Shown: positions 8,314-17,189 of the stretch, piece after piece
Layout: the number at the start of each line of letters is the position of its first letter
Position numbering within the stretch: position 1 is the first letter of the stretch
Source of the DNA: JADGRA01 sp052143535
Lineage (GTDB): Bacteria; Myxococcota; Myxococcia; Myxococcales; Myxococcaceae
DNA length: 64,000 bases
Assembly (NCBI GenBank): GCA_052143535.1
Contig: JBKQSS010000056.1
Location: forward strand, 198,242-262,241
Direction of reading: 5' to 3'
Made by a program: the position numbers and the translations under genes
Notes under the pieces: generated by a model
Databases searched by the model: none
What the model was told of the DNA's origin: nothing
Seen by the model: only the letters and a program-made list of their open reading frames with translations

Positions 8314-9129
8314 CTAGCCGAGCGCCAAGTCGACCTGCTCCGCCGCCGAAACGGCCGTCCCGAGGAAGCGGGCGCTCACCTCGATGAAACGGTCGGGAAC
8401 GTCGGTGACGTAGAAGCGCTCGGTGCGCTCGCCCGGTCCGGCGGCGGTGGCCTCGCCCGCGGCAAGCACCTCGGCCACGGCGTTGGCGGTCGCGTCACCG
8501 GAGTCCACCAGGGTGACGTCGGCGCCAAGCACTTCCTGGAGGACGGCCCGCAAGAGCGGGTAGTGAGTACAGCCGAGGACGACGGTGTCCATGCCCTGGC
8601 CGAGCAAGGGCCCGAGGTAGCTGCGGGCGACCAGCCGCGGGACGTCTCCGGCGAGCCACCCTTCCTCGGCCAGCGGGACAAACAGGGGGCAGGCCTTGGC
8701 GTGCACGGTGAGCCCGGCGCGCTCGGCGGCCAGGGCGCGCTGGTAGGCGCCGGAACGAATGGTGCCCGGCGTCCCGAGGACGCCCACCACCCCGGAGCGC
8801 GTTTGTGCCGCGGCCACTCGGGCGCCCGGCTCGATGACACCCACCACCGGGATGCCCAAGGCAGCCCGCAGCGCCGGGAGCGCCACCGCCGAAGCGGTGT
8901 TGCAAGCGACGACCAACAGCTTCACGTCGCGGGAGGTGAGAAAGCCGGCGTTGAGCTGTGCGTAGCGGGTCACGACCCCCGCGCTCTTGGTGCCGTAGGG
9001 GACACGGGCTGTGTCCCCCAGGTAGATAATGGATTCGGCCGGCAGGCGCGCCCGGAGCGAGCGGAGCACCGTCAGGCCACCCACACCTGAGTCAAAGACA
9101 CCGAGCGGTCGACGGTCTACGGAGGCCAT
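8314..9129 (-). CDS. murI: Glutamate racemase
   Basis: A 271-residue cytoplasmic enzyme converting L-glutamate to D-glutamate for peptidoglycan. The N-terminus GVFDSGVGGLTV carries the conserved Asp13. The two catalytic cysteines are Cys76 in VACNTASA and Cys187 in LGCTHYPLL. Length is normal for the family. The start at 9129 is uncertain: GGAGG sits almost against the ATG, and a GTG at 9150 is possible. It is encoded 35 bases after a lipoprotein gene on the same strand. Confidence 0.94.
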   Translation of the reverse strand: MASVDRRPLGVFDSGVGGLTVLRSLRARLPAESIIYLGDTARVPYGTKSAGVVTRYAQLNAGFLTSRDVKLLVVACNTASAVALPALRAALGIPVVGVIEPGARVAAAQTRSGVVGVLGTPGTIRSGAYQRALAAERAGLTVHAKACPLFVPLAEEGWLAGDVPRLVARSYLGPLLGQGMDTVVLGCTHYPLLRAVLQEVLGADVTLVDSGDATANAVAEVLAAGEATAAGPGERTERFYVTDVPDRFIEVSARFLGTAVSAAEQVDLALG

Positions 9130-9164
9130 TCCTCCGCCCTGCCCTAACACGAAGTGCGCCGCTT

Positions 9165-10247
9165 TTAGTGGAGCGGGACGGCCACCACGGTGGCTGAGGT
9201 GCCGTCGTAGAAGGAACCGGGCTGAATGGTCACCACCGGAACCACGCCCGAGAAGAGGACGGGCGAGGGAGGCGCCCCGAGGGCGTCGACGCTGAGCGCG
9301 TAGGGGACACCCGCCGCGCCGCCGGTGGGGATGGCCGGCAACCGCTTGAAGGGCGCCACCGCCGTGGCGCAGGGCCAGCCGGTGACGCTGTAACCGGAGC
9401 TCCCCGCGCCAGAGAAACCAACCGTGACCGACGTCACACCTCCGGTGGTGCAGGCGGTGGGGTCCGGGTACGTCCAGGCGACGCCAATACCACCCACTTG
9501 CCAGGCGAAGGTGAAGCTCTGGGAGGTGGGGTTGTCGGCGGTGATGGTGACGGTGACCGGCTGGGTCTGCGCGAAGGAATAGGACAGTCCGGCCTGGTAG
9601 GCGGTCAGTTGCAGGCTGTGCGGACCGGGCGTCAAGGCCGGCGTTGTCACCTGCCCTCCCGCTGCGCCCTGGCTACACTCATAGGTTTGAGCCGACGTGG
9701 TTGCGCCGTCGACGTAGAGCGCAACCGAGTCCATTCGGTCGGGGTCGGAATTCCCGGAGCCGGTGCACGGCGGGTAGTAGCTCCCGACTGCAGGCGCAAA
9801 GCCCCAGGAGAGGTAGGCGACAGCGTTGCTGGCGCCGGCCGGCTGCATGTCGATGACGATGGAGGTGGTCTGGTTGGCGAGCACGGTGGCGGTCCCACTT
9901 CCGCTCCAGATGGTGTTCCCGTTCACGTCCAGACCGACGAGATTCACGAGGTAATTTCCGGGCGCATAGCTGTAGATGACGAGCTGGCCCGGTGGGTTCC
10001 CGACCGGACAGGGAAAGGTGTTGGGGTAGATGGGCGTCGAATCGCTGGGGACGCTGACGCGGACCCGCACCACGGCCGGCGTTTGGGCGCAGCCGCTGCC
10101 GGCGAAAGTCCAACTGACGGCGATGTTTCCTGGGTACCCGCCCGGGTACCCGGGGTTGTAGGGCGGGTAGTAATAGCCGGTGCAGCCTGCGGCCAGGGTG
10201 GCGACGAGTGGGACCAGGGCGAGACGGGCGAGAGCAGGAAAACGCAT
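9165..10247 (-). CDS. Secreted lipoprotein with Ig-like beta-sandwich repeats, function unknown
   Basis: A 360-residue lipoprotein: signal peptide MRFPALARLALVPLVATLAAGC with lipobox LAAGC. A Tyr/Pro/Gly-rich stretch (YYYPPYNPGYPGGYPG) comes directly after the Cys. The remainder has three similar blocks, each opening with a WTFAGSGCAQTP / WGFAPAVGSYYPPC / WTYPDPTACTTGG-like line and followed by a VxVxVS-type strand, suggesting three tandem Ig-like domains each holding a Cys pair. GAGGGG precedes the ATG at 10247. Likely outer-membrane or surface located; the substrate or partner is unknown. Confidence 0.7.
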   Translation of the reverse strand: MRFPALARLALVPLVATLAAGCTGYYYPPYNPGYPGGYPGNIAVSWTFAGSGCAQTPAVVRVRVSVPSDSTPIYPNTFPCPVGNPPGQLVIYSYAPGNYLVNLVGLDVNGNTIWSGSGTATVLANQTTSIVIDMQPAGASNAVAYLSWGFAPAVGSYYPPCTGSGNSDPDRMDSVALYVDGATTSAQTYECSQGAAGGQVTTPALTPGPHSLQLTAYQAGLSYSFAQTQPVTVTITADNPTSQSFTFAWQVGGIGVAWTYPDPTACTTGGVTSVTVGFSGAGSSGYSVTGWPCATAVAPFKRLPAIPTGGAAGVPYALSVDALGAPPSPVLFSGVVPVVTIQPGSFYDGTSATVVAVPLH

Positions 10248-10425
10248 GAGACCCCTCAAATTCTAACGGCCTTCAACCGACCAGAACAGTGGCAGACGAG
10301 AGGAAGGGGTCCGGTATTCAGAGACGGCCAGCCTGCGCTCCTTGCTGGCCGGCGCTGGCCGCTGCCCAAAAGCCGCGGTCGAGTGTTTGACCGTCCCCAG
10401 GACTGCTGCTAGCCCCTTGCTGGTG

Positions 10426-11130
10426 ATGCCTCTGGTCCCCCTCGTGGTCGCGGCAATCAACTACCTGGACCTCGTCGAGAGGAGCTCGGCCATCGAGATT
10501 GCCGTGCTGCTTCTTCTGGTGGTGGTCTCGGTGGTGTCCTGGGCGCTCATCGCTTTGAAGAGCCGTCAGCTCTCTCGAGCGCGGGCCCAGTCGGTCACCT
10601 TCCTCGACACTTTCTGGAAGGCCAGCCGGCTGGATGCCATTTACCAATCGGCCCGAGGGCTCGACTCCTCGCCCCTCTCCAAGGTCTTCTGTGCCGGGTA
10701 CGAGGAGCTCTCGAAGCTGGCCCAAGCCAAGGACCCCGACGCGGGCCCCATGTCGGAGCGCCTGGGAGGCATCGAGAATGTCGAGCGCGCGCTCAACCGG
10801 GCTTCCTCTTCGCAGATTACCGAGCTCGAATCTCGGGTCAGTTTTCTCGGGACAGTGGGGGCGACGGCGCCCTTCGTTGGCCTGTTTGGCACGGTGATGG
10901 GCATCCTTGGCGCCTTCAACGAGATTGCCGAAAAGGGCAACGCCAGCCTGTCCACCGTCGCCGCGCCCATTGGCAACGCGCTCTTCGCCACCGCGGCCGG
11001 GTTATTCGCCGCCATCCCCGCGGTGGTGGCCTACAACGCCTTCGTCAGTCGAATCCGAGTCTTCGACGTGGAAATGGCAAACTTTTCCTCGGACTTTCTG
11101 AACATCGTGAAGCGCCACTTCTTCAAATGA
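10426..11130 (+). CDS. tolQ: TolQ/ExbB-family proton-channel protein
   Basis: A 234-residue inner-membrane protein with the TolQ/ExbB/MotA layout: one N-terminal helix (about 15-38), a cytoplasmic region, and two further helices around VGLFGTVMGILGAF and ALFATAAGLFAAIPAVVAYN. The segment LGTVGATAPFVGLFGTV is the family signature. With TolR it forms a proton channel that energises a TonB/TolA-type periplasmic partner. It is followed 19 bases later by tolR, and tolB ends the operon, favouring Tol over Exb. The start at 10426 is inferred from the first helix; no clear ribosome binding site is seen. Confidence 0.9.
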   Translation: MPLVPLVVAAINYLDLVERSSAIEIAVLLLLVVVSVVSWALIALKSRQLSRARAQSVTFLDTFWKASRLDAIYQSARGLDSSPLSKVFCAGYEELSKLAQAKDPDAGPMSERLGGIENVERALNRASSSQITELESRVSFLGTVGATAPFVGLFGTVMGILGAFNEIAEKGNASLSTVAAPIGNALFATAAGLFAAIPAVVAYNAFVSRIRVFDVEMANFSSDFLNIVKRHFFK

Positions 11131-11149
11131 CTGGAGCGTCCAGCACACC

Positions 11150-11590
11150 ATGGCGATGAGTGGAGGCCGCGGCGCTCCGGGCCGCACCACGATGAGCGAA
11201 ATCAACGTCACCCCGATGGTGGACGTGATGCTGGTGCTGTTGGTCATCTTCATGGTCACCGCGCCGCTCATCCAGCAAGGCGTGAAGGTGAACCTTCCAG
11301 ATGCGCGGGCCCAACCGGTGGAGGCCACGGAGAAGCGCTTGGTGCTGAGCGTCGACCGCGAAGGGCACACTTACATCGGCGATACAGAGGTCCCGACGGA
11401 CCAGCTCGAGGAGAAGCTGCGGGCCAACGCTAAGGCGCAGGCGGACAAGGAGATTTACCTCCACGCCGACCGGGACGTTCCTTACGGAGCGGTGGTAGAG
11501 GTGATGGCGGCTGCCCAGCGGGCCGGCATCCCTGCGGTGGGGATGATTACCGACCCGGCCGGCGCTCCCCGGAAGAAGGACCGACGGTAA
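11150..11590 (+). CDS. tolR: TolR/ExbD-family protein
   Basis: A 146-residue protein with MSEINVTPMVDVMLVLLVIFMV. Asp25 within the single transmembrane helix is the conserved proton-carrying residue of TolR/ExbD. The periplasmic part (QQGVKVNLPDA, IYLHADRDVPYGAVVEVM) is a typical ExbD-fold. It acts with TolQ to transmit proton motive force across the envelope. The gene lies between tolQ and a TolA/TonB-like gene in the same operon. Confidence 0.94.
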   Translation: MAMSGGRGAPGRTTMSEINVTPMVDVMLVLLVIFMVTAPLIQQGVKVNLPDARAQPVEATEKRLVLSVDREGHTYIGDTEVPTDQLEEKLRANAKAQADKEIYLHADRDVPYGAVVEVMAAAQRAGIPAVGMITDPAGAPRKKDRR

Positions 11591-11618
11591 GCGGTTGCAG
11601 TGCGCGGGAACGGATGAC

Positions 11619-12359
11619 GTGAGCGCAGCCTCGCCCAGCAGTCTTCTCAGCGCACCGCCCCAGCCCCTGGGCCGCTTCCTCTTGCCGTCACTGCTGGTGC
11701 ACGCGCTTCTCTTCGGGCTGGTGCTGGGCTATGGCGCTCTCACCGCCCGACCGATGCTGGACCTCGACCAGAAGCCGATTCGCGCAACTCTGGTCAGGCA
11801 GGGCACGCCACGGGACGAGAAGCTGCTTCCCAGGATTGAGGAGCCGCCCCCGCCGCCGAAGGAGCAAGCCTCTGCTCCCGCGCCCGCCCCCCTTCCAGCC
11901 GTCGTCCCTGCCCCCCCCGCGGCTCCGGCCAAGACCAAGGCCCCCGGGGAGAAAACCGGCGATGACCGGCAGAAGCTGCTTGGGGCTTTCGACCGGCTCA
12001 GCAAGTCCAAGAGGCCCCCGGAGACCTCCGGCGCCTTGGACGGCGATGTTTCCGGGGATTCCGCCGAGGCCGAGGGGGAGCGCTACTACGGCCAGCTCAG
12101 CGTGCAGGTGAAGCGCTTCTATGACGTCTCTGAGACCATCCCCGATGAGGAACGGATTCGGCTCGTCGCACAGGTGGCCCTCTTCATCGACCCCAGCGGC
12201 CAGCTCGCCCGCTTCCGGCTTGTGAAGTCGAGCGGGAATGACCTCTTCGACGGTGCCGTCCTGGGAGCTGTGAAGCGCGCGGCTCCCTTCGCGCCGCCCC
12301 CGGGCCACCTTCGCAACGCGCTCCAGAAGTACGGAATCGTGCTTCAGTTCCGTCCCTGA
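11619..12359 (+). CDS. TolA/TonB-like energy-transducing protein
   Basis: A protein of about 246 residues with one N-terminal transmembrane helix (about 20-42), a proline/alanine/lysine-rich periplasmic linker (EEPPPPPKEQ, then PAPAPAPLPAVVPAPP) and a C-terminal TonB/TolA-type domain (VKRFYDVSETIPDEER ... AQVALFIDPSGQLARFRLVKSSG). Its place between tolR and tolB makes a TolA role most likely, although the domain also fits TonB family members. The GTG at 11619 is chosen; a TTG at 11595 is open as well. It would link TolQR to the outer-membrane side during cell constriction. Confidence 0.82.
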   Translation: MSAASPSSLLSAPPQPLGRFLLPSLLVHALLFGLVLGYGALTARPMLDLDQKPIRATLVRQGTPRDEKLLPRIEEPPPPPKEQASAPAPAPLPAVVPAPPAAPAKTKAPGEKTGDDRQKLLGAFDRLSKSKRPPETSGALDGDVSGDSAEAEGERYYGQLSVQVKRFYDVSETIPDEERIRLVAQVALFIDPSGQLARFRLVKSSGNDLFDGAVLGAVKRAAPFAPPPGHLRNALQKYGIVLQFRP

Positions 12360-12373
12360 AGGAGACTCCAGCC

Positions 12374-13672
12374 GTGCAGCCGACTCGACTTGCTCCCTGC
12401 CTTCTGCTCGCCCTCGCCCTACTTCCCACCCGGAGTGCCGCCCAGGCGCCACTGCTGGAGATTTCGGGCGCCAACTTCCGGCCGCTTCCCATCGCCATTC
12501 CTCCTCCCCAGGCGCTGTCCGACGACGCACGACCGGCCGGCACCGCCTTCGACGAGGCCTTCGTTTTCGACGCCAGCGCCGCAGGCATTTTTCAGGTCCT
12601 CGACCGGAAGAGCTTCCTGGCCGACGCCCGGGAGGGCTTCACCGCCCCGAGCATCACCTTCTCTCGCTGGGCGGACATCGGCGCCGAGGCCCTGGTGAAA
12701 GTACAACTGGCCCTCGACGGCACAAATTTGCGCGGTGAGATGCGCCTCTTCAGCGTCGCCTCCGGCAAGGAAGAGCTCCGCCTGGTGCACGTCGTACCGC
12801 TCAGCGAACCCCGAAAACTCGCGCACTTTTTTGCCGATGCGCTCTATCGCCAGTTCACCCGCGAGCCCGGCCCGTTCCAGTCGCATTTGGCCTTCATTCA
12901 CCGGGTGGGAAAGAATCGAGAAATCTGGCTGTCGGATTGGGATGGCCGCGACGCGGTGGTCATCGCCAAGGACGGCCTCAATGTCCTCCCGGCTGTGGCT
13001 CCGGGGGGAAACGGGGTGGCCTTCACCAGCTACCGTACTGGCAAGCCAGACCTCTACTGGGAGCGCCCCGGCGCGCCGCCGGTTTCGCTCGTCTCCGCCG
13101 GACAGATGGCCACTGGCGTCGCCTACTCCCCGGACGGCAAGCACATCGCCTACAGCCTGGCGCAGGGGGACGGCACCAACATCTGGCTGGCCAATGCCGA
13201 CGGGTCGAATACCCACCAGGTGACGGACACCACCTACTTCATCAACAGCAGCCCGAGCTGGTCCCCCGACGGCAAGCGGCTGGCTTTCGTCAGCACCAGG
13301 GCCGGCAGTCCGCAGCTCTACGTGCTCAGTCTCGACAACCCCAAGGACCCCCGCCGCATCACCTTCCAGGGCAACTACAACCAGACGCCCAGCTGGTCGC
13401 CCCGGGGCGACCTCATCGCCTTTACCGCCCGCGATGAACGCAATGCCTTCGACCTATTCACGGTGAACGTGGACACCGGCAAAGTGACGCGGCTCACCCA
13501 GGACCAAGGGAACAACTCCGAACCGACCTTCTCACCCAACGGGCGGCTGATTGTCTTCACCAGCACACGCAACGGACTCCCACAGCTTTTCGTGATGACC
13601 GCCGAGGGTCGAAACCAATTGCCCCTGCCGATGGAGCGCGGGGAATTCGACACCGCTGACTGGGGCCCCTGA
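12374..13672 (+). CDS. tolB: Tol-Pal system periplasmic beta-propeller TolB
   Basis: A 432-residue protein with a signal peptide (QPTRLAPCLLLALALLPTRSAAQA), an N-terminal TolB domain (ANFRPLPIAIPPP, FQVLDRKSFL) and a C-terminal propeller built of WD40-like PD40 repeats, each with a WSPDGKRLAF-type line (YSPDGKHIAYS, SWSPRGDLIAFTA, TFSPNGRLIVFTS). TolB binds Pal and takes part in outer-membrane constriction. The GTG at 12374 has GAAGGAGA upstream. pal, which usually follows tolB, is absent; fhs starts 2 bases after the stop. Confidence 0.93.
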   Translation: MQPTRLAPCLLLALALLPTRSAAQAPLLEISGANFRPLPIAIPPPQALSDDARPAGTAFDEAFVFDASAAGIFQVLDRKSFLADAREGFTAPSITFSRWADIGAEALVKVQLALDGTNLRGEMRLFSVASGKEELRLVHVVPLSEPRKLAHFFADALYRQFTREPGPFQSHLAFIHRVGKNREIWLSDWDGRDAVVIAKDGLNVLPAVAPGGNGVAFTSYRTGKPDLYWERPGAPPVSLVSAGQMATGVAYSPDGKHIAYSLAQGDGTNIWLANADGSNTHQVTDTTYFINSSPSWSPDGKRLAFVSTRAGSPQLYVLSLDNPKDPRRITFQGNYNQTPSWSPRGDLIAFTARDERNAFDLFTVNVDTGKVTRLTQDQGNNSEPTFSPNGRLIVFTSTRNGLPQLFVMTAEGRNQLPLPMERGEFDTADWGP

Positions 13673-13674
13673 CC

Positions 13675-15330
13675 ATGAGCACCCTGCGTCCCATCCATGA
13701 GGTTGCGGCACGACTCGGTCTACGCCAGGAGCACGTCATCCCCTGGGGTCGGCACCGCGCCAAAGTTGAGCTGGCGGCGCTCGGGGCACATCCTCCCCGA
13801 GGTCGCCTGGTGCTCGTCTCGGCCATCACCCCGACGCCGCCCGGCGAAGGCAAGACCACGACCTCGGTGGCGCTGGCCATGGGACTGTGCCGGCGACGAC
13901 GCAATGCCGTCGCCGCCCTCCGCGAGCCCTCCCTCGGACCGGTGTTCGGCCTGAAGGGCGGCGGAACGGGAGGCGGGGTGGCCACCCTCGAGCCATCCCA
14001 GGACATCAACCTGCACTTCACTGGCGACATTCACGCCGTGGGCGCGGCCAACAATCTCCTGGCCGCCTTGGTCGACAACGCCCTGCATTTCCGCCATCCG
14101 GTGGAAATCGATCCGCGCAGCGTCCGCTGGCGGCGCTGCTTGGACATGAACGACCGGTCGCTGCGCGAGATTGTGTCCGGGCTGGGGGGGCGAGCCAATG
14201 GAGTGGTGCGTGAGACCGGCTTCGACATCACCGCCGCCAGCGAAATCATGGCCATCCTCGCGCTCACTGAGGGACCGAAGGACCTAGAGGCGCGGTGCGC
14301 CCGAGTCGTCGTCGGCCAGACCCTCGCCGGAGAGCCGGTCACGGCCGGGCAGCTCAAGGCCTCAGGTGCCATGGCGGCGCTGCTGCAGGACGCTCTGCTG
14401 CCCAACCTGGTGCAGACCCGCGAAGGGGGCCCGGCCATCGTCCACGCCGGTCCTTTCGCCAACATCGCCCACGGCTGCTCAAGCGTCCTCGGCACGCGGC
14501 TCGGTCTGGCCTACGCCGACGAAGTCATCACCGAGGCCGGCTTCGGCTTCGACTTGGGGGCGGAAAAATTCTTGGACATCAAGTGCCGGTCGGCGGGCCT
14601 GTGGCCGCACGGCGTGACGCTGGTGGCCACCCTCCGGGCGCTGAAGTTTCACGGCGGTGCCCCTCTGGCGCGAGTCGCCGAGCCGGATGCCCAGGCGCTG
14701 GAACGTGGGTTTGAAAACCTCGGGAAACACCTGGAGACGATCGCCGCCTTCGGCCTACCGGCGGTGGTGGCGGTGAACCGCTTTCCCCAAGACTCCGACG
14801 CCGAGCTCGACCGGTTGAGGGGCTGGGGCCGGGCGAACGGAGTCACCGTTGCCGTCTGTGAGGGCTTCGCCAAAGGCGGCGAGGGAGCCCTGGAACTGGC
14901 CGACGCGGTGCTGGCCATGCTGGACCGGGCCGAGAGCTCGCCACCGGCGCCGCGCTACCTTTACTCGCTCGAGGCACCGCTCAAGGAAAAGCTTCGCGCC
15001 GTGGCGCGTACAGCCTACGGCGCCCGCGACATTGTCTTCACCGCCGGCGCGGAGCGGGACTTGGCCCAGGTGGAGAAACTCGGCGGAGCGCACCTTCCGG
15101 TGTGCATCGCCAAGACGCAGCTGTCGCTTTCGGATGACCCGACCCGCGCCGGACGGCCCCGAGACTTCGTGGTCACGGTGCGTGAGCTGCGCCTCTCCGC
15201 GGGGGCCGGCTTCGTGGTGGCACTCACCGGGGAGATTCTCACCCTGCCAGGGCTACCCAAGGAACCGGCGGCGGCCCATGTGGTGGTTCACCCCGACGGC
15301 CGCGTCACCGGGCTGATGCAAGGAGAGTAA
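13675..15330 (+). CDS. fhs: Formate--tetrahydrofolate ligase
   Basis: A 551-residue enzyme, close to the usual 556, that makes 10-formyl-tetrahydrofolate from formate, ATP and THF. The nucleotide-binding loop TPPGEGKTTT is at about 53-63. REPSLGPVFGLKGGGTGGG, DINLHFTGDIHAVGAANN and EAGFGFDLGAEKF follow in family order. The usual segment between the glycine loop and DINLHFTGD (normally ending PMED) reads ATLEPSQ here, a small divergence. It is translated 2 bases after tolB. Formate handling is also implied by mobA and fdhD upstream. Confidence 0.95.
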   Translation: MSTLRPIHEVAARLGLRQEHVIPWGRHRAKVELAALGAHPPRGRLVLVSAITPTPPGEGKTTTSVALAMGLCRRRRNAVAALREPSLGPVFGLKGGGTGGGVATLEPSQDINLHFTGDIHAVGAANNLLAALVDNALHFRHPVEIDPRSVRWRRCLDMNDRSLREIVSGLGGRANGVVRETGFDITAASEIMAILALTEGPKDLEARCARVVVGQTLAGEPVTAGQLKASGAMAALLQDALLPNLVQTREGGPAIVHAGPFANIAHGCSSVLGTRLGLAYADEVITEAGFGFDLGAEKFLDIKCRSAGLWPHGVTLVATLRALKFHGGAPLARVAEPDAQALERGFENLGKHLETIAAFGLPAVVAVNRFPQDSDAELDRLRGWGRANGVTVAVCEGFAKGGEGALELADAVLAMLDRAESSPPAPRYLYSLEAPLKEKLRAVARTAYGARDIVFTAGAERDLAQVEKLGGAHLPVCIAKTQLSLSDDPTRAGRPRDFVVTVRELRLSAGAGFVVALTGEILTLPGLPKEPAAAHVVVHPDGRVTGLMQGE

Positions 15331-15409
15331 CCCCCCCGGCCGTTCGTCGACTGCAGCCGGCGGGCAAGGGCTCGACTGTGCTGGTCGGCGTGTGTCATGG
15401 GTGGCCAGG

Positions 15410-15871
15410 ATGAGCCGCTCCGAGCCAGTCACCGTCCGGCCTGCCCAACCGGAGGACGCCGATGGCCTGGCCGACCTCTTCGCGCACCGGGGGTATGCGA
15501 CCAGCGGCGCCATCATCGCCGCGCAGTTCGGCCTCTACCGGCCAGGCTCGCCTTTTTTTGCCCTGGTTGCCGAGCACCAACTGGCCGCGGGTTCGCCCCG
15601 TTTGGTGGGGGCCGCCACGGTGAGCATCCAGCAGCGGCTCTATGCAGCCCGGCCAGTGGCCCAGCTCACGGCCCTAGTCACCGACGGCGAAGCACGACAG
15701 CTCGGTGTGGGCAAAGCCTTGGTTAAGGCCGCACTCGACCTCGCCCGCAGCGTCCAGTGCGAGCGGCTCTTTGTCCGCAGCGACCGTCGCCGCAGCGAGT
15801 CCCACGACTTCTATCGAATGCTCGGCTTCGACGAGGTCAACCTCACCTTTGACTTGTCCCTCGACCCATGA
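15410..15871 (+). CDS. GNAT-family N-acetyltransferase
   Basis: A 153-residue protein with the GNAT fold. The acetyl-CoA binding motif A is RQLGVGKALVKAALDLA, a match to the Q/RxxGxG/A rule, and the C-terminal motif is SHDFYRMLGFDEV. Substrate cannot be read from sequence. The ATG at 15410 is one of two close starts (15392 is also in frame). It overlaps the next aminotransferase gene by 4 bases (ATGA), so the two are co-translated and may act on related substrates. Confidence 0.82.
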   Translation: MSRSEPVTVRPAQPEDADGLADLFAHRGYATSGAIIAAQFGLYRPGSPFFALVAEHQLAAGSPRLVGAATVSIQQRLYAARPVAQLTALVTDGEARQLGVGKALVKAALDLARSVQCERLFVRSDRRRSESHDFYRMLGFDEVNLTFDLSLDP

Positions 15872-17085
15872 CCGACGCGCCCTCCTCGCTGCCCTCTTCT
15901 TCGCCTCTGGCCAGCGCTTGGTCGCTCGATTCGAGTGTCGTCTACCTCAACCACGGAAGCTTCGGCGCAACGCTGCGTAGCGTTCTTCAATACCAGTCTG
16001 AGCTGCGGGCCCGCCTGGAGCGCGAGCCGGTGCATTTCCTCGACCGCGAGCTGGAGGGGCTGCTCGACGGAGTGCACGACGCGCTCGGCCCCTTCCTCGG
16101 TGCCCACCCCGACGACCTGGCGGCCGTCCCCAACGCCACAAGCGGCGTGAATACCGTCGTCCGCTCGCTGGATTTCGGCCCTGGCGACGAGCTGCTCACC
16201 ACCGACCATGCCTACCACGCCTGCGCCAATGCCTTGCGCTATGTCGCCAGTCGGACGGGGGCCAAGGTGGTGACGGCTAAAGTACCGTTCCCCCTGCCAG
16301 GGCCGGAGACGGTGGTAGAGGCGGTAATGGGCGCCGTCACCGCACGCACGCGCCTCGTGCTGCTCGACCACGTCACCAGCCAGACCGGCCTCATTTTCCC
16401 GGTGGAACGCCTGGTCCCGTTACTTCAGGGCCGCGGGGTGGACGTCCTGGTCGACGGCGCGCACGCCCCAGGGATGGTTCCCCTGCAGCTCAACGCGCTC
16501 GGGGCCGCCTACTACACGGCCAATTGCCACAAGTGGCTGTGCACGCCCAAGGGGGCCGCCTTCCTCCACGTCCGACGGGACCGGCAAAAGCAAATCCATC
16601 CGCTGACCATCAGCCATGGGCTGGACACGCCGCGCAACGACCGCTCGCACTTCCGCGTCGAATTCGACTGGTGTGGCACCAACGACCCGACGGCCTGGTT
16701 GTGCGTCCCAGCGGCGCTGCAGGCGCTCAGCAAGCTGGTCCCGGGCGGCTGGCCAGAGGTGATGACAAGAAACCACCAGCTCGCCCTGTCGGCTCGGCAA
16801 ATGCTGTGCGCGGCGCTGGACATCCCGCCACCGTGCCCGGAGAGCATGCTCGGCTCGCTGGCAGCGGTGCCTCTGCCCGCAGGCGACGGGCGGCCGCGCC
16901 CTCCTCCCGGGTTGGACCCACTGCAGGACGCGCTCTTTCATCGCAAGTCGGTCGAAGTCCCCGTCTTCAATTGGCCGGCCCGGCCCGCGCGGTGCCTACG
17001 CGTCTCGGCGCAGCTGTACAACTCGCCGGAGCAGTACGCCTTCCTCGCCCGCGCCGTGACGGAGCTCCTAGCCGAAGGCGTTTAG
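15868..17085 (+). CDS. Class V aminotransferase, isopenicillin-N epimerase-like
   Basis: A 405-residue PLP enzyme. It begins with VYLNHGSFGA at about 25-34, the CefD-like signature. It has the cofactor-contact segment VDVLVDGAHAPGM (Asp196, His199) and the Schiff-base Lys222 in TANCHKWLC. C-terminal residues match the small domain of this subgroup. Enzymes of this type include isopenicillin-N epimerase, cysteine desulfurase-like lyases and EgtE-type lyases, so the reaction is not certain. No beta-lactam or ergothioneine genes are near. It is translationally coupled to the GNAT gene. Confidence 0.85.
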   Translation: MTDAPSSLPSSSPLASAWSLDSSVVYLNHGSFGATLRSVLQYQSELRARLEREPVHFLDRELEGLLDGVHDALGPFLGAHPDDLAAVPNATSGVNTVVRSLDFGPGDELLTTDHAYHACANALRYVASRTGAKVVTAKVPFPLPGPETVVEAVMGAVTARTRLVLLDHVTSQTGLIFPVERLVPLLQGRGVDVLVDGAHAPGMVPLQLNALGAAYYTANCHKWLCTPKGAAFLHVRRDRQKQIHPLTISHGLDTPRNDRSHFRVEFDWCGTNDPTAWLCVPAALQALSKLVPGGWPEVMTRNHQLALSARQMLCAALDIPPPCPESMLGSLAAVPLPAGDGRPRPPPGLDPLQDALFHRKSVEVPVFNWPARPARCLRVSAQLYNSPEQYAFLARAVTELLAEGV

Positions 17086-17189
17086 CTCGAGCAGTCCCCT
17101 CTTGCGCCTTGCCGAGGCCCCCCGTTGGGGGAAAGCCTGGAGTTTCAAGGCCTACCGCACCCGTGCGCTGCTAGTGTTGCCCTCCCAGC

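Noticed and set aside
10387..10415. TTGACC-N17-TAGCCC before tolQ as a promoter
   Set aside because: Transcription would begin almost at the start codon; evidence is too weak without data.
15868..17085. Beta-lactam biosynthesis based on the isopenicillin-N epimerase-like gene
   Set aside because: No ACV synthetase or isopenicillin synthase is near, and this aminotransferase subgroup is common in unrelated pathways.
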